A stretch of 64,000 nt of DNA from Kaistella chaponensis (GCF_900156725.1 NZ_FTOI01000007.1:62001-126000); one strand, 5' to 3'. Positions 16,450-26,686 are shown, numbered from the stretch's first letter. Notes: generated from the sequence alone by a model not told the origin. Translations and numbers: made by a program.

Positions 16450-18222
16450 TTAAAGGGGTTTAACCTGCTCCAAAAACCAATTTTTCACGTCGCCTTCCAA
16501 ATCGTTTTCCAATTTATCTTTGCACCAATCATGGTAATCATTGAGCCAGTTTTTTTCTGGTTCGGTGAGTAATTCGGTAACAATTACGTTTTTATCGAAC
16601 GGACAAACCGTCAATGTTTCGAAATCATAGAAAGTTCCGAAATCTGTCGTTTCGAGTTCTCGTACTGCGATGAGGTTTTCGTGACGAATTCCATAGTGGT
16701 AATCATAATAAAATCCAGGTTCATTCGATAAAACCATTCCCGGAATGAGTTCCTGTGGATTCATGTCTTTTCTGATATTTTGTGGGCCTTCGTGAACATT
16801 CATAAAACTCCCAACTCCATGTCCGGTTCCGTGGTTGTAGTCTTTTCCTTGCTGCCAAAGTGCCATTCTCGCAAAAGCATCAAGCTGAACACCGCGCGTT
16901 CCTTTCGGAAACTTCACCATAGAAAGTTGGATGAGTCCTTTTAAAGCCAAAGTACAGTTGTTTTTGAAATCATCGGAAGCATTTCCTAAGGCGATCGTTC
17001 GCGTGATATCGGTTGTTCCTTCTAAATATTGTCCGCCAGAATCTACAAGAATCGTTTCTTGGTTCGTCACTTCTTTGCTGCCTTCACTTTTCGCGGAATA
17101 ATGCATGATGGCGCCGTTTTCTTTGTACCCGACGATGCTGCCAAAACTTTCGCCAACGAAGTTTTTTCCTTCTGCGCGGAAACCGCGAAGTTTTTCCCCG
17201 ATCGAAAACTCGGTCATTGCTTCTTTTCCTGCTTGATGAGTCAGCCAATAAAGGAATTTCACCATCGCTACTCCATCTCTCTGCATCACGGTTCGGAAAC
17301 CTTCTAGTTCGGTTTTGTTTTTAATGGCTTTCATTAAATTTCCTGGAACCGGAGCTTTAATGAAGGTATTATTGTCTTTTAACGCCTCGAAAATTGATTG
17401 ATTGCTATTTGGCGAAACAAGCACTTTTTCGTTTTTAATGTTTTTTAATTCATGATAGAATACTTCGTAAGGAAGCATTTTCACCCAGGAATCATCCATT
17501 TGTTTTCTTGCATCAACATCTAACTTCTCCAGATCGACAAACAGTTTTGCTTCATTTTTTGTTACCATTATATATCCTAAAAACACAGGATTTGATTGCA
17601 CATCACTTCCACGCAAGTTTAAAGTCCAGGCAACATCATCTAAACTAGAAATTACGTGCACTGAAGCATCTAATTCTTCCATTTTATTGCGGATGCTGAT
17701 CAATTTATCCGTAACCGATTTTCCGGCTCTTTCTACAGGTTGTACGAATATCGGATTCTTTTTAGTGTTTGCATTTCTGTTGGTCCAGATCTCTTTCAAC
17801 AAAGGCAAATCCACCAATTTGTTTCCTTTTGCGGCTAATTTCTCAGAAAGCAGTTCCCAATTTGCGTGGGAAGTTGCGATGGCGTTGACCGCGACAAGTC
17901 CGTTTTCTGGAATTTCCGAATTAATCCAATCGATGTAATGAGGAGTTCCTTCCATTCCCTCTTTAAAAAGATCGATTCCAGAACCTTCTAATTCTTGAGG
18001 AGCTTGTACAAAATATCTTCCGTCGGTCCACAAACCGCCTTTGTTTTTGGTAATTACAACGAAGCCCGCTGATCCTGAAAAACCCGAAAGCCAAGTTCTT
18101 TCCTGCCATTCTGCCGGTAAGTATTCACTCATGTGCGGATCTGCAGAATAAATAATAAAGGCGTCGATATTATTTTCTGACATTTTTTGGCGAAGCGCCA
18201 CTATTTTTTCTGATGAGGTCAT
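16450..18222 (-). CDS. Xaa-Pro aminopeptidase (aminopeptidase P, M24B family)
   Basis: 590 aa, the long three-domain form. Two creatinase-like N-terminal domains (1-300) precede the pita-bread catalytic domain. Metal ligands: two Asp in ILVDSGGQYLEGTTDITRT, His in NHGTGHGVGSFMNVHEG, Glu in SNEPGFYYDY and a last Glu before CPFD. A C-terminal extension ends NWLNDYHDWCKDKLE. It removes an N-terminal residue preceding proline. No signal peptide is present, so it is cytoplasmic. It is a single gene. Confidence 0.95.
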   Translation of the reverse strand: MTSSEKIVALRQKMSENNIDAFIIYSADPHMSEYLPAEWQERTWLSGFSGSAGFVVITKNKGGLWTDGRYFVQAPQELEGSGIDLFKEGMEGTPHYIDWINSEIPENGLVAVNAIATSHANWELLSEKLAAKGNKLVDLPLLKEIWTNRNANTKKNPIFVQPVERAGKSVTDKLISIRNKMEELDASVHVISSLDDVAWTLNLRGSDVQSNPVFLGYIMVTKNEAKLFVDLEKLDVDARKQMDDSWVKMLPYEVFYHELKNIKNEKVLVSPNSNQSIFEALKDNNTFIKAPVPGNLMKAIKNKTELEGFRTVMQRDGVAMVKFLYWLTHQAGKEAMTEFSIGEKLRGFRAEGKNFVGESFGSIVGYKENGAIMHYSAKSEGSKEVTNQETILVDSGGQYLEGTTDITRTIALGNASDDFKNNCTLALKGLIQLSMVKFPKGTRGVQLDAFARMALWQQGKDYNHGTGHGVGSFMNVHEGPQNIRKDMNPQELIPGMVLSNEPGFYYDYHYGIRHENLIAVRELETTDFGTFYDFETLTVCPFDKNVIVTELLTEPEKNWLNDYHDWCKDKLENDLEGDVKNWFLEQVKPL

Positions 18223-18357
18223 AAGTTCTAATTTTGACGTGAAATTACGAAGAATTTAAGGGGTGAGAAAAAGATGGGTCTTAAATTTTTAATAAAAAAA
18301 CATTCGGATCTTGAATGGTTAAGATGGTTTTGCTGGTTAGCGTTTAAGATAATGCAT

Positions 18358-18624
18358 TTAATGGTGCTTTTTTAAGACTTCCAATTTGAAATCTTCATCA
18401 TTTAAAATCATGGTAAAACCTCTCTGGAATCAAATTTCGCACCTGTTTTCAAAGTGTTTTCGGGATTCATTTTTGAAGTCTAAAGTTACTTTTGTTACCG
18501 AATTCTTGTTGGTTTTGCTTTCTTCAGAAAAACTACGATAAGAATCAGAATTGGGTAATTCGGGGATTTCATCTTGATCGGTAAAAACGGTTGTGAGTTT
18601 GAAATTGCTTTTATAGCATCTCAT
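18358..18624 (-). pseudogene. Possible broken gene in the aminopeptidase P / pseudouridine synthase gap
   Basis: The 495-nt gap holds a minus-strand frame from an ATG at 18624 (SNFKLTTVFTDQDEIPELP, VTKVTLDFKNESRK) that stops near 18430. A second frame continues with coding-like sequence (GFTMILNDEDFKLEVLKKHH) to a stop at 18358. The pair looks like a decayed gene with one frameshift. No family was recognised; the rest of the gap shows nothing. Confidence 0.3.
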
Positions 18625-18658
18625 TGCTCCTTAAAAAAACACTGCGCTCTCTCCAATT

Positions 18659-18693
18659 AAAAACCCTTTCTGCATTGTAGCAAAAAGGGTTTT
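18659..18693 (-). terminator. Terminator of the RluB-like gene
   Basis: Stem AAAACCCTTT/AAAGGGTTTT with a 14-nt loop, just downstream of the minus-strand stop codon at 18718. Confidence 0.75.
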
Positions 18694-18717
18694 CATAGGT
18701 ATTTTAAAAAAGAAAAA

Positions 18718-19827
18718 TTACATCATTTTCAAGTTGTTGACTTCTAATTCTGATAAAATTCTCCAGTGTCCACGTTTAATATTTTTCTTGGTTAATCCTG
18801 CAAACATTACACGATCTAACAATTCAACTTCATATCCTAATCTTCCGAAAATTCTGCGCACTACTCGATTCCAACCGATATGAATTTCGATTCCGACTTC
18901 ATTTTTTGGTTTTCCTTCGATGTAAGAAATGCTATCAACTTCGGCAACACCTTCTTCTAATCGAATTCCTTCTGCAATTGCGTTTAAGTCTGCTCTATCC
19001 AACTTTCGATCTAAAGTAACATGATATATTTTTTTCATGTTGAATGAAGGGTGCGTCAATTTTTTGGTCATGTGACCATCATTGGTGAGCAAAATAACCC
19101 CGGTTGTGGATCGATCTAATCTTCCCACAGGAAAAACACGATATGGTGAAGCGTTTGCAACAAGATCCATCACTGTTTTTCTGGCTTTTTCATCTTTGGT
19201 TGTAGAAATATAACCTTTAGGTTTGTTCAGTAAGATATATACGGGTTTTTCTGGTGTAATTCCTTGTCCATCAAAAATTACTTTATCGGTTTTCTGAACT
19301 TGATAACCCATTTCGGTAACCACCGTTCCATTCACTTGTACTAAACCTTGCGTGATTAATTCATCAGCTTCTCTGCGCGAACAAATGCCTGAATTGGCAA
19401 TATATTTATTTAGACGAATGGTTTCTTTGGGAACTTCTTTCGCTAATTTATCGAATCTTCTTTTCTGAACGAAGTTTCGTGTTTTCTCGTTTTCATCTAC
19501 TGGTCTTTCGTAATTTTTGAAAAGTTTTGTAGTGCGGGATTTAGTCTCCCCTTTTACAAATTTTCCGGCTGCACCAAAAGACTTTCCTATTCTTTTACCA
19601 GCTGGTTTCGCTGTTCTTTCAAAAGATTTATCGTAGCTTTTCGCTTCCGACTGTGACATTAGTCTCGGTTCTCTCGGCGCTTTTGCAGCTTTCGGCTCTT
19701 TGCTTTCTTCTGATCTTTCAGGACGTGGTCGCGTAGATTTTTGTGCACGTGGTTTTGCAGTATTTCCTGAATTGGAAATTTTGCTTATTCTTTGTGGCTT
19801 ACTTTTACTGTTTCGATCTCTGCTCAT
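18718..19827 (-). CDS. Pseudouridine synthase, RsuA/RluB family, with basic N-terminal extension
   Basis: 369 aa. Residues 1-130 are a basic, low-complexity tail rich in Lys, Arg, Ser and Pro, common in Bacteroidetes RluB-like enzymes and probably RNA-binding. An S4 domain follows (IRLNKYIANSGICSRREADELI, 137-195). The catalytic domain has the nucleophilic Asp in FPVGRLDRSTTGVILLTNDG and a C-terminal RQV-like VRRIFGRLGYEVELLDR. It should make pseudouridine in 23S rRNA (E. coli RluB acts at U2605); the exact site is inferred. It lies downstream of the UbiA gene on the same strand, with a 123-nt gap. Confidence 0.9.
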   Translation of the reverse strand: MSRDRNSKSKPQRISKISNSGNTAKPRAQKSTRPRPERSEESKEPKAAKAPREPRLMSQSEAKSYDKSFERTAKPAGKRIGKSFGAAGKFVKGETKSRTTKLFKNYERPVDENEKTRNFVQKRRFDKLAKEVPKETIRLNKYIANSGICSRREADELITQGLVQVNGTVVTEMGYQVQKTDKVIFDGQGITPEKPVYILLNKPKGYISTTKDEKARKTVMDLVANASPYRVFPVGRLDRSTTGVILLTNDGHMTKKLTHPSFNMKKIYHVTLDRKLDRADLNAIAEGIRLEEGVAEVDSISYIEGKPKNEVGIEIHIGWNRVVRRIFGRLGYEVELLDRVMFAGLTKKNIKRGHWRILSELEVNNLKMM

Positions 19828-19950
19828 GTTCTGAAAAATTTATCTGCAAAGATAAGGTATTTTTTAGTTCTTTTGGGAGGCTTTGAAACTGGTGTGTCGT
19901 TCTTTTTATATAAAATCAATAATCCCAAAGAGAATGATACGGAGAATATC

Positions 19951-20841
19951 TTAAAATCTTAAAATAATTCCGTCCATCAACATGGCGATAATGCCAACAA
20001 AAACCCAGATTCTAAGGATATTCAGTACTAAGAAATTGCTTTTTTTATAGGGGTTTAAGAGAAGATATATGGTGAAAACAAGTACCAATAATCCACCTGC
20101 AAAGTATAAATTCATAATATTATGAATTCCTTCTTTGCTGATTATTACGGTAGAAATCCACATTAAAAGAACAGAAATAACCCCTAAAATCACTTTTGAA
20201 ACATTGCTGCCCAATTGATTTGGAATGGTTGCATAGCCAAACATCTTATCTGCATTTTTGGTTAAGAAATCTTTGATAATGTCGATCATTAATAAGATTA
20301 AAAACAAAAAAATTGCCATCAGAAATATTTTGGCAGAAAACGTTTTGTAATAAATCCACATTCCAAAAAAAGGATAAACCGTCAAACTTACAAATGTTAA
20401 ATTATTAACAATTAAAATTTTGCTGAGTTTATGGCTGTAGAACCACATGAGAAATTGATAAATCAGGAAGAAAAAGAAAACCCGTGGAGAGATGAGAAAT
20501 GCCGTTCCAAGAGAAATTAAATTTAAGGTAAGATAGGCGTATAAAAAATATTTCTGCTTTAAAAACTTTTGGATTCTCGTTCGGAAAGGCTTGGTCAGCT
20601 GATCTTTTTCTTGGTCGTAGAACTGATTGATTATTCCGCCTGCCAAAATACTTAGAACGGTGCAGAAAATAATTCCGTGAACGCGAAAATCAAAAACGAA
20701 ATTTCGCAAACTTTCTTCTCTGTTGAACAGGAAAAAAGTAGAAACATAGAGGGCAAATGTTAAAAGTATCGTTACGAAAACCCTTGCTCCCAATAGGAAA
20801 CCGATTAACTGTGAAATTCTGTAAAAGAGAGGATTTTTCAT
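19951..20841 (-). CDS. UbiA-family prenyltransferase
   Basis: 296 aa with about eight to nine transmembrane helices. The two Asp-rich motifs of the UbiA fold are visible: GGIINQFYDQEKDQL (NxxxDxxxD) near residue 70 and DIIKDFLTKNADK near 188. The family transfers a polyprenyl chain to an aromatic or glycerol-phosphate acceptor. This flavobacterial group is often annotated geranylgeranylglycerol-phosphate geranylgeranyltransferase, but the acceptor cannot be read here. It lies 52 nt downstream of a mevalonate kinase gene, consistent with isoprenoid metabolism. Confidence 0.85.
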   Translation of the reverse strand: MKNPLFYRISQLIGFLLGARVFVTILLTFALYVSTFFLFNREESLRNFVFDFRVHGIIFCTVLSILAGGIINQFYDQEKDQLTKPFRTRIQKFLKQKYFLYAYLTLNLISLGTAFLISPRVFFFFLIYQFLMWFYSHKLSKILIVNNLTFVSLTVYPFFGMWIYYKTFSAKIFLMAIFLFLILLMIDIIKDFLTKNADKMFGYATIPNQLGSNVSKVILGVISVLLMWISTVIISKEGIHNIMNLYFAGGLLVLVFTIYLLLNPYKKSNFLVLNILRIWVFVGIIAMLMDGIILRF

Positions 20842-20893
20842 AAATAAAGCCGAATAAATGTAAAAGAGATTGCAAATTTTTCGACTTCAGTTT

Positions 20894-21820
20894 TTAGAAT
20901 CTATAAATGACTTCTTTGTGAAAACCTTCGAGCATTTTTTCTGCTTTTCCGTAATCTTTGGTAAAACCCAAAATATATCCGCCGCCTCCGCTTCCGCATA
21001 GTTTAAGGTAATAAGCATTCGTATCGAGCCCTTTTTTCCAGGCTTTATAAATGCTTTCGGGAATCATGGGTTTGAAATGTTCATACGCCCAAACAGAAAG
21101 ACTTTTCAAATTTCTAAAAAGCGGTGTCATTTCCTTTTTCAAAAAAGCATCGATACAAGCATTGTTGTAGCGGATAAACTCTTCTTTCATTGTTTTTCGG
21201 AAACCTTCAGTCTTCATTTTCTCAAAGAAAATCTGAACCATAGGTCCAGTTTCACCTGTTATTCCAGAATCAATTAAGAAAATAGCACCTTTTCCTTCTT
21301 CACTTTGTGGGATGGAAACTTTGTTTACATTTTCTTTATTTTCAATAAGAATTGGGAGATTCATGTAACAGATTAATGGATCGATACCAGAACTTTTACC
21401 GTGGAAATAGCTTTCCATTTGGCCAAAAATCTTTTTAAGATCTTTGAGTTCGTCTTTAGAAATATGTTCAGGAAGATAAGTTTTAATGGAATATCTTTCA
21501 AAAATTGCCGCTACTAAAGCACCGGAACTTCCGACACCGTAACCTTGTGGAATATTTGAATCAAAGAAAAGTCCTTTTCGAATATCCTTCTGCAAAGCAG
21601 AAATATTAATCGTGTATGCATCTGGAAGCTCTAAATCTTTAAGATAATTGGCATATTTCTTCAGAGATTCATTGGATTCCTTTTCAAAATCACTTTGCAA
21701 AGAGGAAAATTTCAACGCACCTTTATAAAAACTATACGGTAAAGTAAGTCCTTGAGAATCCTCAATAATGCCGTATTCACCGAACAACAGGATTTTTGCG
21801 TAAAATAAAGGATTCGTCAT
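20894..21820 (-). CDS. Mevalonate kinase-like GHMP kinase
   Basis: 308 aa. GHMP-kinase features: N-terminal YAKILLFGEYGIIEDSQGL, the ATP-binding loop NIPQGYGVGSSGALVAAIFE near residue 100, SSGIDPLICYMN, and the C-terminal glycine-rich motif KLCGSGGGGYILGFT. It phosphorylates mevalonate in the mevalonate route to isopentenyl diphosphate used by these bacteria. The remaining pathway genes are not in the window. It probably forms an operon with the UbiA prenyltransferase gene. Confidence 0.85.
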   Translation of the reverse strand: MTNPLFYAKILLFGEYGIIEDSQGLTLPYSFYKGALKFSSLQSDFEKESNESLKKYANYLKDLELPDAYTINISALQKDIRKGLFFDSNIPQGYGVGSSGALVAAIFERYSIKTYLPEHISKDELKDLKKIFGQMESYFHGKSSGIDPLICYMNLPILIENKENVNKVSIPQSEEGKGAIFLIDSGITGETGPMVQIFFEKMKTEGFRKTMKEEFIRYNNACIDAFLKKEMTPLFRNLKSLSVWAYEHFKPMIPESIYKAWKKGLDTNAYYLKLCGSGGGGYILGFTKDYGKAEKMLEGFHKEVIYRF

Positions 21821-21904
21821 AGATTACTGGTTATTTTCCACTGCAAATATACAACATTTCTGATTATCAATAAATTACTTATCAAAAATATTGAATTCAC
21901 CAAA

Positions 21905-23392
21905 TTATGCTTTATGGGATTTTAATTTAAGAAATCTGATTAAAATTAAGCCTATTGCGAAAAAGAAAGACATTCCGATAAACGCGTAATGCATATTGTG
22001 AAATTTCTGAATAACAATCCCGAAAATAAGCGAGCCCAAAATAATCGCCATTTTTTCTAAAACATCATAAAAACTGAAATACGTAGTGTTGTCCATGGAA
22101 TCTTCCGGCAACAGTTTAGAATAAGTAGACCGCGACATTGCCTGCAAACCGCCCATTACCAAACCTATAAATGCTGCTAAAACATAGAACTGCATTTCAA
22201 CTTTAGGATTTTCTTTGTTGAGGAAAAATGCGGATAGGCAACAAATAATCCAGATCGCGACTGCGATACTGATCACATTTTTATTTCCTATCGTTCTTGA
22301 TAATCGGGAAAAAGCCAATGCCCCAAAAATCGCAACAATTTGAATAACCAAAATGGTGATGATCAATTTGTACTGATCTTCTTCTTTGGTGAAAATTTCG
22401 GAGGTTCCGAACAAGGTTGCCATTAAAAAAATGGTTTGCATCCCAATACTGTAAAAGAAAAAAGAGGAAAGGAAAAATTTGAGATTTCTGTCTTTAAACA
22501 GTTCTGTTCCGACTTTAAACAACTCTCGAAAACTTTCTTTTGCCACATCAACATAAAAGGCCAAATTATCTTTCAAAACCTCGAAAAAACCACCATGCTC
22601 TTCGTGTTTCTCGAAGATGTTCTTGTAATTCAAGAGCACTAAATCTTTCGGCAGTTTATCTTTTATAAGTCCAAACTGAGGTAAGTATCTGAAAGTATAC
22701 TGTGAAAATCCGAACCACCAAGCTCCTGTAATCAAGAAAGTAATTCTGGTATAAATCTTGGTTTCCTCCGGCGTTTTTGCAACAACCTGAATAAGTAACA
22801 AGCATATAATCAGCAAGATTACTGAACCAATATAACCGTAAACATATCCTTTGGCAGAAAGTGCATCTTGCTTATCACGCGTCGCAATATCGGGTAAGAA
22901 CGAGTTATAAAATACTAAACTTCCCCAGAAACCAACACTTGCAGTAATGCTGAAGAGTAATCCCAGAAATACATTTTGCATGCCTGTAAACATTGCTAAA
23001 CCCATACAAGAGGTAGATCCCAAATAGCAAAAAAACTGAAGAAATGATTTCTTATTCCCAATGGTATCCGCCAATGAAGATAAGATGGGCGAAATAATTA
23101 CTACGATTAAAAAAGACAGGGTTAATGAAAAACTGAAAATCGCCGTGGGTTCATAAGAATCCCCCATAATATTGATCATATTCGGCACAGGAACTTCTTT
23201 CCACTCCCCAGAACTTTCGATAAAAACTTTCTTTTTGTAAGCTGTGGTAATGATGGAATAATAAATAGGAAAGATCGTGGAAGTAATTACTAAAGAGTAC
23301 ACAGAATTTGCCCAATCGTACAAAGCCCAAGCTTTCATGATCTTTGGATTATTCTTGATATTTGGCTTTTGCAAATCGGCGTTTACTGACAT
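21905..23392 (-). CDS. MFS transporter of the UMF1/Atg22-like family
   Basis: 495 aa with about 12 transmembrane helices. The N-terminal IMKAWALYDWANSVYSLV is the signature of this family (K-x-W-x-LYDWANSxY), and a large soluble loop lies between helices 6 and 7 (about residues 230-300). Yeast Atg22 exports amino acids from the vacuole; bacterial substrates are unknown. It lies on the same strand as the mevalonate kinase gene but without evident functional linkage. Confidence 0.88.
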   Translation of the reverse strand: MSVNADLQKPNIKNNPKIMKAWALYDWANSVYSLVITSTIFPIYYSIITTAYKKKVFIESSGEWKEVPVPNMINIMGDSYEPTAIFSFSLTLSFLIVVIISPILSSLADTIGNKKSFLQFFCYLGSTSCMGLAMFTGMQNVFLGLLFSITASVGFWGSLVFYNSFLPDIATRDKQDALSAKGYVYGYIGSVILLIICLLLIQVVAKTPEETKIYTRITFLITGAWWFGFSQYTFRYLPQFGLIKDKLPKDLVLLNYKNIFEKHEEHGGFFEVLKDNLAFYVDVAKESFRELFKVGTELFKDRNLKFFLSSFFFYSIGMQTIFLMATLFGTSEIFTKEEDQYKLIITILVIQIVAIFGALAFSRLSRTIGNKNVISIAVAIWIICCLSAFFLNKENPKVEMQFYVLAAFIGLVMGGLQAMSRSTYSKLLPEDSMDNTTYFSFYDVLEKMAIILGSLIFGIVIQKFHNMHYAFIGMSFFFAIGLILIRFLKLKSHKA

Positions 23393-23495
23393 TTTAAAAT
23401 AATTAGTTGAACAAAAATAAAAAAACCATTAAGATATCAATGAAAAAAAGGCATTAATAATTCTTAATGGTTTAAATTTAAAGAAATAAGATCGA

Positions 23496-24674
23496 TTACA
23501 TGTTCTCAATTACGATCGCACTTGCACCACCACCTCCGTTACAGATTGCAGCAGCACCGTATTTTCCGTTATTTTGTTTTAGTACATTGATCAAACTTAC
23601 AATGATTCGGGAACCTGAACTTCCGAGTGGATGACCGAGAGAAACAGCTCCTCCGTTTACATTTACTTTGGTAGCATCGAGGCCTAGAATTTTATTATTT
23701 GCTAAACCAACCACTGCAAATGCTTCATTAAATTCAAAGAAATCGATATCTGAAATTTGGAGATCTGCTTTTTTTAGAGCGATCGGCAAAGCTTTCGCTG
23801 GAGAAGTTGTAAACCATTCCGGAGCTTGGGCTGCATCGGCGTAAGAAACAATTCTTGCCAAAGGTTTTAGTCCCAATTCCTCCATTTTTTCTTTCGACAT
23901 TAAAATCAAAGCAGAAGCACCATCATTTAGCGTGGAAGCATTTGCGGCAGTTACCGTTCCATTTTCTTTTTGGAAAACCGTTGGTAAAGTTCCGATTCTG
24001 TCGAAGTTTACAGACTTGTACTCTTCATCTTCTTTAAAGATAATTGGATCTCCTTTTCTTTGTGGAATTTCTACAGATACAATTTCTTCATCAAATTTTC
24101 CTTCGCTCCAAGCTTTTGCGGATCGTTTGTAAGATTCGATCGCGAATTGATCTTGGTCTTCTCTTGAAATTCCATATTCAGCTGCACATTTCTCGGCACA
24201 AACTCCCATATGAACTTTACCGTAAACATCGGTTAAACCATCGAGAACCATTCCGTCTTGCATTTTCACGTCACCCAATTTCGTAGCGTTTCTCGCATTA
24301 AAATAATGGGGAACTGAAGACATATTTTCCATACCACCTGCAACGATCACCTCTTGATCACCTGCTTTAATGGATTGTGCAGCCATCATCACCGCTTTCA
24401 TTCCCGATGCACAAACTTTATTAATAGTTGTAGCGGGAGTTTCTTCAGATAATCCTGCTCCCATTGCTGCTTGTCGAGCAGGAGCTTGACCTTCACCTGC
24501 TTGCAGAACATTTCCCATATACACTTCTTGAACCAATTTCGGATCAAGGTTGATCTTTTCTAAAGCGCCTTTGATCGCGGTAGAACCTAATTTTGTTGCC
24601 GGAACCGTAGATAAACTTCCCAAAAAACTTCCCATTGGTGTTCTAGCTGCAGAAACGATGAATACTTCTTTCAT
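23496..24674 (-). CDS. Acetyl-CoA C-acetyltransferase (thiolase)
   Basis: 392 aa, the standard thiolase length. Nucleophilic Cys in NKVCASGMKAVM (about 88), NEAFAVVGLA and the His in GGAVSLGHPLGSSGSR (about 348), and the second Cys in AAICNGGGGASA near 378. Biosynthetic/degradative acetoacetyl-CoA type, as judged by length and motifs. It could supply acetoacetyl-CoA for the mevalonate pathway. It is a second thiolase besides fadA at 45.7 kb and is not preceded by the MarR palindrome found at the fad and etf promoters. Confidence 0.93.
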   Translation of the reverse strand: MKEVFIVSAARTPMGSFLGSLSTVPATKLGSTAIKGALEKINLDPKLVQEVYMGNVLQAGEGQAPARQAAMGAGLSEETPATTINKVCASGMKAVMMAAQSIKAGDQEVIVAGGMENMSSVPHYFNARNATKLGDVKMQDGMVLDGLTDVYGKVHMGVCAEKCAAEYGISREDQDQFAIESYKRSAKAWSEGKFDEEIVSVEIPQRKGDPIIFKEDEEYKSVNFDRIGTLPTVFQKENGTVTAANASTLNDGASALILMSKEKMEELGLKPLARIVSYADAAQAPEWFTTSPAKALPIALKKADLQISDIDFFEFNEAFAVVGLANNKILGLDATKVNVNGGAVSLGHPLGSSGSRIIVSLINVLKQNNGKYGAAAICNGGGGASAIVIENM

Positions 24675-24761
24675 AAATAGATTTTATAATTTATTTGATG
24701 CTTTTTAAACTGTATTTTTCAGTTTGGAAGCGTTAATTTTAAGTACGCCAAATTACAAAAA

Positions 24762-24789
24762 AAAACACACTTTTGGTAAAGCGTGTTTT
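24762..24789 (-). terminator. Terminator after the nucleoside transporter gene
   Basis: Hairpin AAAACACACTTT / AAAGCGTGTTTT with one mismatch and a short loop, followed by T residues on the minus strand. Confidence 0.7.
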
Positions 24790-24810
24790 ATATTATTTTA
24801 AAGGTTTTTT

Positions 24811-26070
24811 CTAATGTTTTACCGCTGCAATTTCTTCCGGATTATGTTTATGTTTAAACATAATAGCAAAAAGAACTGCAATCACTAAAGCGTAACCTGC
24901 GAAAACAAGCCAGATTTCGTGCCACATTTTATCTCCATTTGGTTGGGTAAAAAACTCCTGAATAAGCCAACCACTCACCAAACTTCCGGCAATTGCGCCA
25001 AAACCATTGGTCATCATCATAAATAAACCTTGTGCAGAAGAACGGATTTTAAAATCGGTAGTTGTTTCCACAAATAACGATCCTGAAATATTGAAAAAGT
25101 CGAAAGCCATTCCGTAAACGATACAAGAAAGAACAATCAATCCCAAACCAAATCCTACAGGAACACCGTAAGCAAATAAACCAAAGCGCAAAACCCACGC
25201 AAGCATGGACATCAACATCACGTTTTTGATTCCATATTTGCTTAGGAAGAAAGGAATTGCCAAAATAAACAAAGTTTCGGAAATCTGAGAAATGGACATA
25301 ATTAAGGTTGATCGTTTCACGACAAAACTTTCAGCATATTCGGGAATTTTACCGAAATCGGACAAGAAAGTGTCGCCATACATATTCGTTAATTGCAGTG
25401 CTGCTCCCAAAAACATGGAGAAAAAGAAGAATAATGCCATTTTGTAATCTTTAAATAACGAAAAAGCATTTAAACCCAATTTCTCTGATAAAGTAGCATT
25501 TGCAGGAATTAAATTCTGAGGCGGACATTTTGGTAAAGAAAAAGAGTAAATCCCCAAAATAATTGCGATCACCGCCGCAATATAAAATTGATTTCCAGAA
25601 GCTTTATTCCCGGTAAGATTGGTGATCCACATCGCAGCGATGAAACCAATGGTTCCCCAAACACGGATGGGTGGAAAAACTTTTACAACATCGTAGTTAT
25701 TATTTTTAAGAACATAATACGCGATTGAGTTGGAAAGAGAAATTGTCGGCATGTAAAACATCATCGCAATAAGCATGACCCAAAAGAAATTTTCTGGTGT
25801 CGTAATGGAGGGTAAAAAGAATATTGTTACTCCATACAAAATATGCAAGATGCCAAAGAGTTTTTCTGCATTCATCCAGCGGTCTGCAATGATTCCGGTT
25901 AAAGCAGGCATGATGATCGAGGCTATTCCTAAAGTTGCGAAAACTTTACCAAATTCTTCGCCTCCCCAATTTTTGGTTCCGAACCAATAAACTCCGATGG
26001 TAATCAGCCAAGCTCCCCACACAAAAAACTGCAGGAAAGACAATACAGTAAGTCTTAATTTTAAATTCAT
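24811..26070 (-). CDS. MFS nucleoside:proton symporter (NupG-like)
   Basis: 419 aa, 12 predicted transmembrane helices. It begins LRLTVLSFLQFFVWGAWLIT, characteristic of the nucleoside H+ symporter family, with RVWGTIGFIAAMW between helices 4 and 5 and GITADRWMNAEKL-like loop 2-3 (GIIADRWMNAEKLFG). It imports nucleosides. It lies 19 nt downstream of the bifunctional nuclease gene, so the two are probably cotranscribed, although a functional link is not obvious. Confidence 0.85.
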   Translation of the reverse strand: MNLKLRLTVLSFLQFFVWGAWLITIGVYWFGTKNWGGEEFGKVFATLGIASIIMPALTGIIADRWMNAEKLFGILHILYGVTIFFLPSITTPENFFWVMLIAMMFYMPTISLSNSIAYYVLKNNNYDVVKVFPPIRVWGTIGFIAAMWITNLTGNKASGNQFYIAAVIAIILGIYSFSLPKCPPQNLIPANATLSEKLGLNAFSLFKDYKMALFFFFSMFLGAALQLTNMYGDTFLSDFGKIPEYAESFVVKRSTLIMSISQISETLFILAIPFFLSKYGIKNVMLMSMLAWVLRFGLFAYGVPVGFGLGLIVLSCIVYGMAFDFFNISGSLFVETTTDFKIRSSAQGLFMMMTNGFGAIAGSLVSGWLIQEFFTQPNGDKMWHEIWLVFAGYALVIAVLFAIMFKHKHNPEEIAAVKH

Positions 26071-26089
26071 GATTTATTTATAAAATTTT

Positions 26090-26686
26090 CTAATCAATTT
26101 TTTTATTTCTTCTTTTAATCTCCTGCTGAAATTCCAATGCTGCATCAAAATCCTCTTCTTTCACTGCATCATCAATCAATTTTTGTAATTCTTCTACCGT
26201 AAAAGAAGCCAAATCTCCTTCGGAAGCAAGGGGCGAAAAATCGGCATCTGCTGATTCCGGTTGATCTAATTCTAATAAAATTCCTGCTTCACTTAATACT
26301 TGCGGAGTGGTATAAATAGGAACTTCAAACCGGACCGCCATTGCGACTGCATCAGAAGTTCGAGCGTCTAAAATGAGTTCTTCGTCGTTTAAATTATTTT
26401 TGAAGTTGATATTCGAAAAAAACACGCCATCAATAATTTGATAGATAATCACAGAAATTATAGTAAAATTAGCAGAGGTTATAAATTTTGCAAATAAATC
26501 GTGTGTTAAAGGTCGTGGCGGATGAATATCTTTCTCTAAACCAAGAGAAATTGACTGCGCTTCGAAATTCCCTATAACTACAGGTAATTTTACGCTGGTT
26601 TCCTCGTCTTCCAAAAGAAGCGCATAAGCTCCAGTTTGTGTTTGGCTGTAAGAAATCCCACGTATGATTAATCGTTTGTAATCCAT
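26090..26686 (-). CDS. Bifunctional nuclease family protein (DUF151) with UVR motif
   Basis: 198 aa. Residues 1-135 are the DUF151 domain (GAYALLLEDEETSVKLPVVIG, ILDARTSDAVAMAVRFEVPIY). Residues 160-195 match the UvrB/UvrC interaction motif (LQKLIDDAVKEEDFDAALEF). This two-domain layout is usual in Bacteroidetes. Plant and bacterial homologues have RNase/DNase activity; the role here is inferred. It is the first gene of a probable two-gene unit with the nucleoside symporter. Confidence 0.88.
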   Translation of the reverse strand: MDYKRLIIRGISYSQTQTGAYALLLEDEETSVKLPVVIGNFEAQSISLGLEKDIHPPRPLTHDLFAKFITSANFTIISVIIYQIIDGVFFSNINFKNNLNDEELILDARTSDAVAMAVRFEVPIYTTPQVLSEAGILLELDQPESADADFSPLASEGDLASFTVEELQKLIDDAVKEEDFDAALEFQQEIKRRNKKID